From positions 1 to 64,000 of the forward strand of contig CAZUEH010000006.1 of assembly GCA_964619315.1 (NCBI GenBank): DNA of 64,000 bases, read 5' to 3'. A program made the translations under genes and the position numbers. The notes under the pieces are model-generated. The model worked only from the letters and a program-made list of their open reading frames with translations. It searched no databases and was not told where the DNA came from. This document shows positions 17,759 to 26,758 of this stretch, piece after piece (position 1 is the stretch's first letter; every line of letters begins with the position of its first letter). Source of the stretch: Fimisoma sp964619315. GTDB lineage: Bacteria; Bacillota; Clostridia; Peptostreptococcales; Anaerovoracaceae.

Positions 17759-18436
17759 ATGAAAATCAAATCATTGCCAAAATGTGAAAGGCCTGTTGAA
17801 AAATGCTTTTCTCTAGGAATAGAAAGTTTATCCAATAGAGAACTGCTTGCATTGCTCATTAAGTCAGGCACTAAGACAAAATCCGCTATGGATGTAGCAG
17901 AGGAAGTCCTTGCACGAGACGGTGCAGGAATAAGCCATTTAAGGTGGATATCTTTAGAGGAGCTAATGTCCATAAATGGTATTGGACAAACTAAAGCTTC
18001 AACTATAATGGCGGCTGTCGAACTTGGCAAACGTATAGCTTCAAAACCCGTTCAAAATGGCATGAAAATTGAAAATGATGAAGACATTGCAGCACTTTTT
18101 ATGGAGGACATGAGGCATCAGAAACGAGAGTTTTTCAAATCCGTGTTACTGAGCTCAAAGGGCGGTGTTATATCTGTGGAAACAGTGTCCGTGGGAGAGC
18201 TTAACAGCACCATTGTTCACCCAAGGGAAGTGTTTAGTAGCGCAATCAAAAAAAGCGCTGCAGCGATAGTCTTTGTTCATAACCATCCAAGTGGAGATTC
18301 AAATCCCAGCAAAGAAGATTTTATTACTACCGAAAGATTAGTAGAATGTGGTAAAATTTTGGGGATCAGAGTGGTGGATCATTTGGTTATTGGAGATGGA
18401 AAATACATTAGTATGAGATCTATGGGAAAAATCTAA
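17759..18436 (+). CDS. radC: RadC/JAB-domain protein
   Basis: RadC-family proteins have a helix-hairpin-helix part (here ELMSINGIGQTKASTI) and a JAMM/JAB metal site. The metal site is intact: VSVGELN with the glutamate, then FVHNHPSGDSNPSKED with the HxH and aspartate. The cellular role is unsettled despite the old link to DNA repair. The start at ATG 17759 is supported by AAAGGAG; an in-frame ATG at 17690 has no site and is only 25 bases past the -10. The protein has 225 residues, normal length. It precedes mreB by 18 bases, the usual order in Firmicutes. Confidence 0.93.
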   Translation: MKIKSLPKCERPVEKCFSLGIESLSNRELLALLIKSGTKTKSAMDVAEEVLARDGAGISHLRWISLEELMSINGIGQTKASTIMAAVELGKRIASKPVQNGMKIENDEDIAALFMEDMRHQKREFFKSVLLSSKGGVISVETVSVGELNSTIVHPREVFSSAIKKSAAAIVFVHNHPSGDSNPSKEDFITTERLVECGKILGIRVVDHLVIGDGKYISMRSMGKI

Positions 18437-18454
18437 GGATGAGGTGGAAGAAAA

Positions 18455-19510
18455 ATGTGCAGTTTTTTAAAGACAAAGGATATGGGTATTGACTTAGGAA
18501 CAGCCAATACTTTGATTTATGTAAAAGACAGTGGAATAGTGTTAAACGAACCATCTGTAATTGCTGTGGATGCTGATATTTCTAGGATAATTGCGGTAGG
18601 GGCCGATGCAAAGGCTATGCTTGGCAAAGCACCAAGAAATATTTCTGTAATAAGGCCTCTTCAGGACGGCGTTATTTCAGATTTTGACAAAACTGCAGAT
18701 ATGCTAAAAGCTTTCATTGAGAAGGCTATGGAGCAAAAGAAAATGAGAAACTACAGAGTTGCCGTAGGTGTGCCTACAGGTGTTACCGAAGTAGAGAAGA
18801 GAGCAGTAGAAGAAGTCGTAAGACAGATGGGCGCTACTGAAGTATATATTTTAGAAGAACCTATGGCAGCAGCTATAGGAGCGGATCTTCCGATCGATGG
18901 CACAACAGCATGCATGATAGCAGATATAGGAGGCGGTACTACTGATGTAGCGATTATTGCTTTAGGTGGAGTAGTTGCGAGCACTTCAATCAGATACGCA
19001 GGCGATAAGTTTAGCGAAGCTATTACTCAATATATAAGAAAACGTCATGCTCTTCTCATAGGAGATAAGACGGCAGAAGAACTAAAGATAGCTTTGGGCT
19101 ATGCGTGTATGGACGAAGACGAATTCGGAAATGAAATCATTAAGACTATGGACGCTAGAGGTCGTGACATTATATCGGGACTTCCTAAGACTTTAGAAAT
19201 AACAAACAAGGATATTATGATTGCTCTTCAAGAATCTATGGAAATAGTTATAGATGCAATTAAGACTACTATTGAAAAAGCACCACCAGAAATTGCTGCT
19301 GACATAGCAGAAAACGGAATGATGCTGTCAGGTGGCGGAGCTAACATACATAACCTTGCTAAACTAATAAAGAAAAAGACAGACATGGAAGTAACTATAG
19401 CAGAAAATTCATTCGAAGCTGTTGCTATTGGAACTGGTAAGGATCTTGAAGATGTAGAAAAACTCAAGATTTATACTAGAAAAGCAAAACGGAGAGGAAC
19501 TGAGTTATAA
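18455..19510 (+). CDS. mreB: Rod shape-determining protein MreB
   Basis: MreB is the bacterial actin that guides side-wall synthesis. The 351-residue protein has the phosphate-1 motif MGIDLGTANTLIYV, the PSVIAVD strand, ILEEPMAAAIGA, the phosphate-2 motif ADIGGGTTDVAII and the adenosine motif MLSGGGANIHNL. Instead of a typical amphipathic N-terminal helix there is a short MCSFLKTK start. It is followed by mreC, mreD and a class B PBP, the standard elongasome operon, which implies rod-shaped cells. Confidence 0.97.
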   Translation: MCSFLKTKDMGIDLGTANTLIYVKDSGIVLNEPSVIAVDADISRIIAVGADAKAMLGKAPRNISVIRPLQDGVISDFDKTADMLKAFIEKAMEQKKMRNYRVAVGVPTGVTEVEKRAVEEVVRQMGATEVYILEEPMAAAIGADLPIDGTTACMIADIGGGTTDVAIIALGGVVASTSIRYAGDKFSEAITQYIRKRHALLIGDKTAEELKIALGYACMDEDEFGNEIIKTMDARGRDIISGLPKTLEITNKDIMIALQESMEIVIDAIKTTIEKAPPEIAADIAENGMMLSGGGANIHNLAKLIKKKTDMEVTIAENSFEAVAIGTGKDLEDVEKLKIYTRKAKRRGTEL

Positions 19511-19513
19511 AAT

Positions 19514-20329
19514 ATGAAATGGATTAGAGAGCACAAATTAATAACTACCCTATTGTCACTATTTATAATATTGGCATTGGTATTTGTTTTGTCCATAACC
19601 ACCGGCTTTGGTGGTGGCTCTTTTTCGACTTTTGTCAATAATGGCGCCGCAAAGGTCTCTGAGTTTTTCTCTTCTGTAGGAGGAATACGTGATGGGGCTA
19701 AAGGAATTTTCGCAGGCAAAGATTTGCAAAATCGTATAGATGAACTTGAAAAAGAAAATGATGCCCTTAAGCTTGAATTGGTCAAAGCACAACTTGAAGC
19801 AGGTCAACTTGAGCAACTTCAAAACCTTGCAGGCCTTTTGAACTATAACTATGCTACCCAAGAGTTCAACATTGTAAGTGCAGATGTGACTTTAAGAGAT
19901 GGATCGAATTGGAACAGAGTGTTTACAATAGATAGAGGTAGTGAATCGGGAATTGCAGTAGGAAATACTGTAATTGACGGCGATGGACTTGTGGGCAATG
20001 TAACAGAAGTAGGCGAAGGTTGGGCAAAAGTCAGACCAGCGATAAGCGGCGATGGCAAGCTTAGCTTTAAGTTAGCTAGAGATGGAAGCCAACTGGGTAT
20101 TGTAGCTGCTGGCCCTGATGGAAAGTTTGCTGGATATATGTTAGACGATGATTCTACAGTAGCAGAAGGCGATATCCTAATAAGCTCAGGAATGGGAAGT
20201 TGCCCTGAAGGTATTGAAATAGGTAATGTAAAATCAGTTAATTACAATAGTGACAGGTTAATAAGAGAAATTGTTGTTGAACCTTCCGTTAATTTCAAAA
20301 GCCTGAGGAAAGTGTCGGTGATTATATGA
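19514..20329 (+). CDS. mreC: Rod shape-determining protein MreC
   Basis: MreC links the cytoskeleton to the transpeptidase on the outer face of the membrane. The 271-residue protein has one N-terminal membrane segment (about residues 10-32), a coiled coil (about 70-110) and the beta-barrel MreC domain (NVTEVGEGWAKVRP, then DILISSGMGSCPEGIEIGNV split around the conserved G-x-GG-like turn). It starts 3 bases after mreB and overlaps mreD by four bases. Confidence 0.94.
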   Translation: MKWIREHKLITTLLSLFIILALVFVLSITTGFGGGSFSTFVNNGAAKVSEFFSSVGGIRDGAKGIFAGKDLQNRIDELEKENDALKLELVKAQLEAGQLEQLQNLAGLLNYNYATQEFNIVSADVTLRDGSNWNRVFTIDRGSESGIAVGNTVIDGDGLVGNVTEVGEGWAKVRPAISGDGKLSFKLARDGSQLGIVAAGPDGKFAGYMLDDDSTVAEGDILISSGMGSCPEGIEIGNVKSVNYNSDRLIREIVVEPSVNFKSLRKVSVII

Positions 20330-20826
20330 GATACTGGAAGGCCGGAATATTCTTTCTGATCGCCTTTTTGATACAGACCTCATTGCTCAACGTCATTAAT
20401 ATTGGAGGATACACTCCAAATCTTCTATTATGTCTTGTAGTGATTTTTTCGTTTCTGTATGAAAAGGAAATGTATGGCCTTGTATACGGAGCAACTTTTG
20501 GATTACTGTATGACATATGTTACAACGATGTGATTGGGCCAACCCCAATAGCACTCGTAATAGTTTTTGTAATAGTTTTAGGGTTACGCAAATTTGCTAA
20601 TTATGAAAATATAGTTAGCATGTGGGTAACATCTTTAATCTCGTTCATTTCCTATTATCTAATCAATTGGGTAATGTATAAAATAGCAGGCAGCCCTGTA
20701 GGCATTCTTTATGCGCTGTCTAGCTCAGTGTGGGCGATTCTTTACACTTTAATAATAATTACATTGATGTATGTGATAATGATAAAAAAAGTCTCTAAAC
20801 ATCATAAAGACAGGTATTTTAGATGA
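20326..20826 (+). CDS. mreD: Rod shape-determining protein MreD
   Basis: The 166-residue protein is almost entirely hydrophobic, with five or six membrane segments, and contains the family-like GATFGLLYDICY stretch. It overlaps mreC (ATGA) and the PBP gene by four bases. It is needed for elongasome assembly. Confidence 0.9.
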   Translation: MRYWKAGIFFLIAFLIQTSLLNVINIGGYTPNLLLCLVVIFSFLYEKEMYGLVYGATFGLLYDICYNDVIGPTPIALVIVFVIVLGLRKFANYENIVSMWVTSLISFISYYLINWVMYKIAGSPVGILYALSSSVWAILYTLIIITLMYVIMIKKVSKHHKDRYFR

Positions 20827-23570
20827 ATAAAAGGTTGTTGAATTCAAGGTTCTATCAAATATTGGCACTAATAATAGTTCTTGTGGTTGTTTTAGGCATA
20901 AGGCTTTTTGTGCTTACAGTAATTGAAAATGACAAGTGGATTGATGCGGCTGAGAATCAAAACACTAAAAGGATTACAACCCATGCGCCTAGAGGTAAGA
21001 TACTTGATAGATATGGAAGAGAAATTGCAACCAATAAGCAAGTATTTACGGTAACTGTCAATGTCAGTGGGCTTTCTACTGAAGAGATAAATGAAAATTG
21101 CTATAACTTGACTAAAGTCTTTGAAAACAATGGGGATGAGTATGTAGATAATTTTCCAATAGTGATTTCTGGTGAGTCATTTGTATATTCATATGACGAT
21201 GATAAAATCAAATGGCTACAAGGCAAGGGCTTTTCTACAGATATGACAGCAGAGCAAGCCTTTAACGCTATCAGAACACAGTATGAAATAGATCCACAAC
21301 TTGACCGTTATAAGGCGGCAGAAGAACTACAAAACACATATGGTGTGTATCCTCCTATCAATATCAGAAGCATGAAATATGCTTACGACATTCAAAAGGA
21401 ACAGTTCTTAGAAAAATATGAATTAGACACGGACCTCAATGCACAAGAGGCTTTTGCAGAGCTTAGAAAAGATTATAAGATAGATGAAAAATTGTCTGAT
21501 GTAGAAGCAAGAAAGCTTTTTAGAATAAGACATGAAATCAAAAACTTAGGGTACAACAAATACCTTTCAAGCACTGTGGCGAAAGATGCGTCAAACGATA
21601 CAGTAGTATATGTAGAAGAAATGTCTGGAGAAATGAAGGGCGTTGAAATCTCATCAGAAACTGTAAGATCTTATCCTAACGGAAGCAGATTGGCCCATGT
21701 AATAGGATATATGGGAAGTATTTCTGATTCCCAATACGAAGAATATGTTACTCAAAAGGGCTACAATGCAACCGACCTTATAGGTAAAGACGGACTAGAA
21801 GCTTCTTTGGAGTCATATTTAAAAGGAACCGATGGAGTGACTTCGGCAAGAGTCAACAACAGAGGCGATTACATAGGAACTATCAGTGAAACTGAGCCTA
21901 TCGCAGGGCAAAATGTTTACTTGACTATAGATTTGGAACTACAAAAGGTAGCTGAAGACAGCCTTGCTCAAGCAATAGAGGCAGTTAGCACAGGAGACTC
22001 TTTTAAGAGCAAATACGGCAATGTTAGAATGGCAAAGTTCTCTAAATGTGCATCTGGTGCCGCTGTAGCAATAGATGTAGAGACTGGGGATGTGCTGGCA
22101 ATGGCTAGTTATCCAAGTTATGACCCGAATATATTTGCAGAGGGCATATCTACTGAAGACTGGCAATCGGTTCAAAGCACGAATCCAAGGGATTTGCTTG
22201 CACCGACTCCTTTATATAATGTAGCAACGAAAGCATCAGTACAGCCAGGCTCCACTTTTAAGCCTGTAACAGCTGTTGCAGCACTTCAATGTGGCCTTGA
22301 TGCAAACAAAAGCATAAGAGATAAGGGATATATCAAAGTCGGCGACAGAACTTTTGGATGTAGTTCATGGAACACTTACGGTGGCACTCATGGAAGCCAA
22401 ACTTTGAAACTTGGAATTCAAAACTCTTGTAACTATTATTTTTACTGCATAGCTACAGGCAAGGACTGGTCAACAGGCGGTTCTTTAGGATATAATAAAG
22501 ATATAAGCATTGAAAAGATAATGGAAGTTGCCAATGAATTTGGTCTTGGAGAAGAGACAGGTATTGAACTTGATGAAGCCATAACACCACTTGCATCAGC
22601 AGAAAGAAAGATGGAAGGCACAAAAAATTCTCTATGGTATCATCTATACAGTTCAGCTATAAACTACTGGCCTTCATCCGTTACCGAAGATGAAGAGGCG
22701 CTAAAAAAAGATATAAATACAATCGCCAACTGGATGGAAGAGAATCCTTCACGAGGCGAAATAATAAAGAGACTTAAGGAACAGACTAAGGTTTCAGAGG
22801 ACAAAGTAGAAACTGTTACCGACATCTGCAAATATTCATACTTCAATCAAGCCCAATGGACTATCGGTGATGAATTTAATATCGCTATAGGACAAGGTGA
22901 TAACTCATATACTCCATTGCAAATGGCCAATTACGTAGCTACATTAGGTAATTATGGCGTAAGAAATCAAGTAAGCATTGTAAAGGGTATTGAAGGCGAA
23001 GGAGAAACACAAAAGGAAGATCCTTACACTATTAAAGTAGACAAAAAGGACATGGATAGTGTACTTGAGGGAATGAGACTAGTTACCAAAAGAGGTACTC
23101 TTGCAGGAACTTTTGCAAGATTCCCAATAGATGTTGCAGGTAAGACGGGAACTGCGGAAAAAGATGGATACATCAATCCGGCAGATGAAGTTGCATATGT
23201 CAAGAAACATCTTTCTTCTATCGCTTCAGGTGTTTCATGGAGCGAAGTTGAAACAATCATGAAGCAGCTTATGAAAGAGGAACCTGAAACCTATCCTACA
23301 GAGAATGACGCTGTAGATGCGGCATTAATTAAGGCTAGTGGAAACAAGGTTACTCAATCTCAAATAAATAGATACAAAGATACATATGATGAATTTGCAT
23401 GGGTTGTGACTTTGGCCCCTGCAGAAAACCCTAAAATTGCAGTGGTCGTTCTCCTCGTACAAGGAGGCGTGTCGTCCAATGCAGGGCCAGTGGCCAGAGA
23501 AATCATAGGTCAATATCTTCAATCTCAAGGTCAATATAATGAAGCAAATTTTGATACTAAAATGAAGTAG
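20823..23570 (+). CDS. mrdA: Class B penicillin-binding protein 2 (elongation transpeptidase)
   Basis: The 915-residue protein cross-links peptidoglycan during elongation. It has one N-terminal membrane segment (about residues 11-33), the dimerisation region (HAPRGKILDRYGREIA), then the transpeptidase domain with STFK (Ser477), SCN and KTGTAEKDG. It is longer than the roughly 630-720 residues of E. coli or Bacillus PBP2. The extra length is partly a duplicated 64-residue unit at about residues 118-245, with TDMTAEQAFNAIR answered by TDLNAQEAFAELR. A further insertion lies between SCN and KTGT (about residues 600-660). It is the last mre gene; a minD-like gene follows 21 bases later. Confidence 0.93.
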   Translation: MNKRLLNSRFYQILALIIVLVVVLGIRLFVLTVIENDKWIDAAENQNTKRITTHAPRGKILDRYGREIATNKQVFTVTVNVSGLSTEEINENCYNLTKVFENNGDEYVDNFPIVISGESFVYSYDDDKIKWLQGKGFSTDMTAEQAFNAIRTQYEIDPQLDRYKAAEELQNTYGVYPPINIRSMKYAYDIQKEQFLEKYELDTDLNAQEAFAELRKDYKIDEKLSDVEARKLFRIRHEIKNLGYNKYLSSTVAKDASNDTVVYVEEMSGEMKGVEISSETVRSYPNGSRLAHVIGYMGSISDSQYEEYVTQKGYNATDLIGKDGLEASLESYLKGTDGVTSARVNNRGDYIGTISETEPIAGQNVYLTIDLELQKVAEDSLAQAIEAVSTGDSFKSKYGNVRMAKFSKCASGAAVAIDVETGDVLAMASYPSYDPNIFAEGISTEDWQSVQSTNPRDLLAPTPLYNVATKASVQPGSTFKPVTAVAALQCGLDANKSIRDKGYIKVGDRTFGCSSWNTYGGTHGSQTLKLGIQNSCNYYFYCIATGKDWSTGGSLGYNKDISIEKIMEVANEFGLGEETGIELDEAITPLASAERKMEGTKNSLWYHLYSSAINYWPSSVTEDEEALKKDINTIANWMEENPSRGEIIKRLKEQTKVSEDKVETVTDICKYSYFNQAQWTIGDEFNIAIGQGDNSYTPLQMANYVATLGNYGVRNQVSIVKGIEGEGETQKEDPYTIKVDKKDMDSVLEGMRLVTKRGTLAGTFARFPIDVAGKTGTAEKDGYINPADEVAYVKKHLSSIASGVSWSEVETIMKQLMKEEPETYPTENDAVDAALIKASGNKVTQSQINRYKDTYDEFAWVVTLAPAENPKIAVVVLLVQGGVSSNAGPVAREIIGQYLQSQGQYNEANFDTKMK

Positions 23571-23591
23571 TTAAAAAGTAGGAGGAACAAC

Positions 23592-24326
23592 ATGGGTAAG
23601 GCCATAGTAATTGCATCAGGAAAAGGTGGAACAGGTAAAACCACATTTTCAGCTAACTTGGGCACTATTTTAGCGGCACAAGGTCACAAGGTTGTTCTAA
23701 TAGATCTAGATATAGGCCTTAGAAATTTAGACTTATACTTGGGCATAGAAAACAACATAGTTTATGATGTAAACGACGTGCTTATGGGTGTGTGTAGAAT
23801 AAGGCAAGCGCTAGTTAAGGTGAAATCCTCTCCAGGATTATTCTTTATGGCAGCGTCGCCACAAAAGCCTAATGGCGAAATGACACCACTTCATATAAAA
23901 GTTTTGTGTGATAAACTAAAAGAAAAATATGATTATGTCATAATAGATGCACCAGCTGGAATAGACGATGGATTAGTAGTTGCAACTGGCGGATGTGATA
24001 TGGGAATAATTGTGGTTACTCCAGAATACGCTTCTTTGAGAAATGCAGAGATTGTCAAAAAAACCATAGAGGCACAAGGAATAAGCCAAATTGCATATGT
24101 TGTTAACCGAATAGATTTGCAGCTAATTGAGACGGGAAAAGCCCCAACTTTTGAAGAAGTAACAAGAGAAATAAGGGATAAAATCATAGGAGTCATACAA
24201 GAAGACGAAAACATTCATGTTTCAACAAACCTTGGAATTCCTATAGTGTCTGTTGCTGACACCTACATAACTAAAAGTTTTATGGGGATGGCAACACGAA
24301 TCAAAAGCATGTTAGAAAACGATTAA
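23592..24326 (+). CDS. minD: MinD-like septum site ATPase
   Basis: MinD is a membrane-cycling ATPase that keeps division away from the poles. The 244-residue protein has the deviant Walker A SGKGGTGKTT, the IDLDIGLRNLDLYLG motif specific to MinD, and the DAPAGIDDGLVVA switch. A short C-terminal amphipathic helix (SFMGMATRIKSML) would serve as the membrane anchor. No minC or minE is adjacent, which is unusual. It is shorter than E. coli MinD (270). It may act with a distant minC, or be a MinD paralogue in the elongasome operon. AGGAGG precedes the ATG. Confidence 0.85.
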   Translation: MGKAIVIASGKGGTGKTTFSANLGTILAAQGHKVVLIDLDIGLRNLDLYLGIENNIVYDVNDVLMGVCRIRQALVKVKSSPGLFFMAASPQKPNGEMTPLHIKVLCDKLKEKYDYVIIDAPAGIDDGLVVATGGCDMGIIVVTPEYASLRNAEIVKKTIEAQGISQIAYVVNRIDLQLIETGKAPTFEEVTREIRDKIIGVIQEDENIHVSTNLGIPIVSVADTYITKSFMGMATRIKSMLEND

Positions 24327-24328
24327 TA

Positions 24329-24369
24329 AAAACTGCCTGTTGTTCAGAGTGTGAACAGCAGGCAGTTTT
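24329..24369. terminator. Bidirectional terminator
   Basis: An 18-bp stem with one G-U pair (24329-24346 with 24352-24369) is flanked by A and T runs on both sides. It serves minD on + and the dehydrogenase gene on -. Confidence 0.93.
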
Positions 24370-24389
24370 GACTTTATAATATCTTTTGA

Positions 24390-25301
24390 TTATACGATTC
24401 TGTTAAGCTTTTCGCCTGCTAAGAAAGTTTTTAGATTATCTGCACTCATTGAACAGATTAAAGTTCTTGCCTCGCTGGAAGTCCAAGCTATATGAGATGT
24501 GATAATAATATTATCTACTCCAAGAAGTGGGTTTGCAGAATTTATAGGCTCTTTGGACACCACGTCTACTGCGGCACCTGCCAATTTTCCGCCTTTAACG
24601 GCATCGGCCAAATCTTGCTCATTTATCAAGGCTCCACGAGCAGTGTTTATGATGTAAGCGCCGTCTTTCATTTTGCCAATAAAGTCTTTGTTGATGAAGC
24701 CTTTGTTCTGTGGAGTTGCAGGGCAATGAAGAGATATTACATCGGCTTTAATAGCGGCATCAGGGTCTTTGCTATAAGGAATAACAGTCATGCCGATAGC
24801 CTCTGCAATTTGGCCAACTCTCTTGCCTATAGTTCCATAACCAATAATTCCCAAAGTCTTGCCACTTAGTTGGAACATTGGAGATGTTACCATACAAAAG
24901 TCCTCGCAACCACTCCATTCGCCGCTTTGTACTGCATTGTTATTGAGTCCAACGCCATTACAAAGTTCTAACAAAAGCGCAAATGTGTGTTGTGCGACAC
25001 CTTCTGTTGAGTAAGCTGGAACATTACATACAGCAATGTTTCTTTGGGTAGCTGCGTCTAAATCTATATTGTCATAACCAGTAGCCAAAACTCCTATAAA
25101 CTTCATGTTTGGGCATGAGTCCATAACTTCTGATGTTATAGGGCATTTGCTTGTAAATACAGCTTGGCAATCACCGATTCTTTCCAACAGTTGGTCGGGG
25201 CGTGTTCTGTCATATACAGAAACATCACCGATTTCCTCGAGGGCTTTCCACGAAAGGTCTCCCGGGTTTATAGTGTATCCATCTAAAACTACTATTTTCA
25301 T
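24390..25301 (-). CDS. D-2-hydroxyacid dehydrogenase (hydroxypyruvate/glycerate dehydrogenase-like)
   Basis: The 303-residue NAD-dependent enzyme has the Rossmann motif GIIGYGTIGKRVG, the substrate-side GVLATGYDNIDL and NVPAYSTEGVAQHT, and the catalytic Arg (NTARGALI), Glu (SKEPIN region) and His (TSHIAWTS). It most resembles the HprA group that reduces hydroxypyruvate or glyoxylate; other 2-keto acids are possible. It is slightly short for the family. AGGAGG lies before the ATG at 25301. It is a single gene with its own - strand promoter, divergent from rph. Confidence 0.88.
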   Translation of the reverse strand: MKIVVLDGYTINPGDLSWKALEEIGDVSVYDRTRPDQLLERIGDCQAVFTSKCPITSEVMDSCPNMKFIGVLATGYDNIDLDAATQRNIAVCNVPAYSTEGVAQHTFALLLELCNGVGLNNNAVQSGEWSGCEDFCMVTSPMFQLSGKTLGIIGYGTIGKRVGQIAEAIGMTVIPYSKDPDAAIKADVISLHCPATPQNKGFINKDFIGKMKDGAYIINTARGALINEQDLADAVKGGKLAGAAVDVVSKEPINSANPLLGVDNIIITSHIAWTSSEARTLICSMSADNLKTFLAGEKLNRIV

Positions 25302-25330
25302 ATAAATTCCTCCTTAAAAACTTGACTTAT

Positions 25331-25359
25331 ATTATATCTGCTAAACAATTTGAATACAA
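25331..25359 (-). promoter_or_regulatory. Promoter of the 2-hydroxyacid dehydrogenase gene
   Basis: On the - strand, TTGTAT (25354-25359), 17 bases, perfect TATAAT (25331-25336). Confidence 0.7.
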
Positions 25360-25379
25360 GATAAGAAGGGGCAAATACT

Positions 25380-25407
25380 TTGAAAAGTTACATATTTGTG
25401 TTACAAT
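25380..25407 (+). promoter_or_regulatory. Promoter of the rph operon
   Basis: TTGAAA (25380-25385), 16 bases, TACAAT (25402-25407), about 36 bases before the rph ATG. Confidence 0.65.
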
Positions 25408-25442
25408 AAATAGATAATTATATTGGTAAAGGAAAAAGTAAA

Positions 25443-26156
25443 ATGAGAGTAGACGGAAGAACAAACGACCAAATTAGAAACATAAAAATAACAAACAATT
25501 ATCTCATGAGTCCAGAAGGCTCTGTTTTAATAGAAATGGGTGACACTAAGGTTATATGCACAGCAAGTGTAGAGAATTCGACAGCCCGTCATCTAATGGG
25601 AACAGGTCAAGGATGGGTAACAGCAGAATACGGAATGTTACCAGGTTCTACTGGTACTCGCAAAAAAAGAGATAAGGGCAAAACCGACGGAAGAAGTGTT
25701 GAAATCCAAAGGCTTATTGGTAGAGCACTTCGCTCTGTTGTAGATATGAAAAAATTAGGTGAAAGAACCATATGGATTGACTGCGATGTCATTCAAGCTG
25801 ATGGAGGAACGAGAACTGCTGCAATTACAGGAGCTTTCGTTGCGATGACAGAGGCTATGAAGAAAATGAAGGAGCAGGGATTGATACACGAGATTCCGCT
25901 GTCTGGATTTGTTTCGGCCATAAGCGTTGGCATAGTAGGAGACGAAAAACTTCTTGATTTATGCTACAAGGAAGATTCCAAAGCTATGGTTGATATGAAT
26001 GTTGTTATGACAGATGAGGGCGAATACATAGAAATACAAGGCACAGGAGAAGAAAGACCCTTTAAACCTGCTGAGCTTACTGAGTTATTAGCTTTGGCAA
26101 CAAAGGGTTGCAGTCAGTTACACCAAATTCAAAAAGATATTACGGGGGAATTATAA
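25443..26156 (+). CDS. rph: Ribonuclease PH
   Basis: RNase PH trims tRNA 3' ends by phosphorolysis. The 237-residue protein shows the full family pattern: MRVDGRTNDQIRNIKI, GWVTAEYGMLPGST, RSVEIQRLIGRALRSV and DCDVIQADGGTRTAAITGA split over the phosphate site. Length is normal. It is followed 4 bases later by the XTP pyrophosphatase gene, a pairing common in Firmicutes. Confidence 0.97.
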   Translation: MRVDGRTNDQIRNIKITNNYLMSPEGSVLIEMGDTKVICTASVENSTARHLMGTGQGWVTAEYGMLPGSTGTRKKRDKGKTDGRSVEIQRLIGRALRSVVDMKKLGERTIWIDCDVIQADGGTRTAAITGAFVAMTEAMKKMKEQGLIHEIPLSGFVSAISVGIVGDEKLLDLCYKEDSKAMVDMNVVMTDEGEYIEIQGTGEERPFKPAELTELLALATKGCSQLHQIQKDITGEL

Positions 26157-26160
26157 ATAT

Positions 26161-26754
26161 ATGGAAACGATAATAGCTGCGTCATCAAATGCACATAAGA
26201 TAAAAGAAATTCAGGCAATCATGAGCAAGTTCGGCATGGAAGTGATTTCTAGAGACCAAGCAGGGGTGCCGCCGTTTGAAATCGTAGAAGACGGAGATAC
26301 TTTTGAAGAAAACTCACACAAAAAGGCGTTGGAAATCATGAAAGCTACTGGCAAAACTACAATAGCTGATGATTCTGGCTTGATGGTGGACTATCTTGGA
26401 GGCGCTCCTGGAGTTCATTCAGCTAGATTCGCTGGAGAAGAGTGCGATGATTCGAGAAATAATGCAAAACTTCTAAAACTTCTTGAGGATATTTCTGGTG
26501 ATGAGAGACAAGCAAAATTCGTATCTGTTATAACTTTGATTTTCCCTGATGGAGAGACTTTAGTTGCAAGGGGAGAATGCAAGGGAAGAATAGTCGGCGC
26601 ACCAACAGGCGAAAACGGGTTTGGATACGACCCATTGTTTGTTCCGGACGGATACGATAAGACATTTGCTCTACTTACAGAAGAAGAAAAAAACACAATA
26701 AGCCATAGAGCTAAAGCATTGGAAAGACTAGAAAAACTTTTATTAGAAAGGTAG
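26161..26754 (+). CDS. XTP/dITP diphosphatase (RdgB/HAM1 family)
   Basis: The enzyme removes non-canonical purine triphosphates (XTP, ITP, dITP) from the nucleotide pool. The 197-residue protein has the ASSNAHKIKEI N-terminal motif (usual SxNxxK), TIADDSGLMVDYLGG with the metal-binding aspartates, GVHSARFAG and GFGYDPLFVPDGYDKTFA split in the usual place, ending with SHRAKAL. It is in an operon with rph and the BrkB-like gene. Confidence 0.96.
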   Translation: METIIAASSNAHKIKEIQAIMSKFGMEVISRDQAGVPPFEIVEDGDTFEENSHKKALEIMKATGKTTIADDSGLMVDYLGGAPGVHSARFAGEECDDSRNNAKLLKLLEDISGDERQAKFVSVITLIFPDGETLVARGECKGRIVGAPTGENGFGYDPLFVPDGYDKTFALLTEEEKNTISHRAKALERLEKLLLER

Positions 26755-26758
26755 TTTA

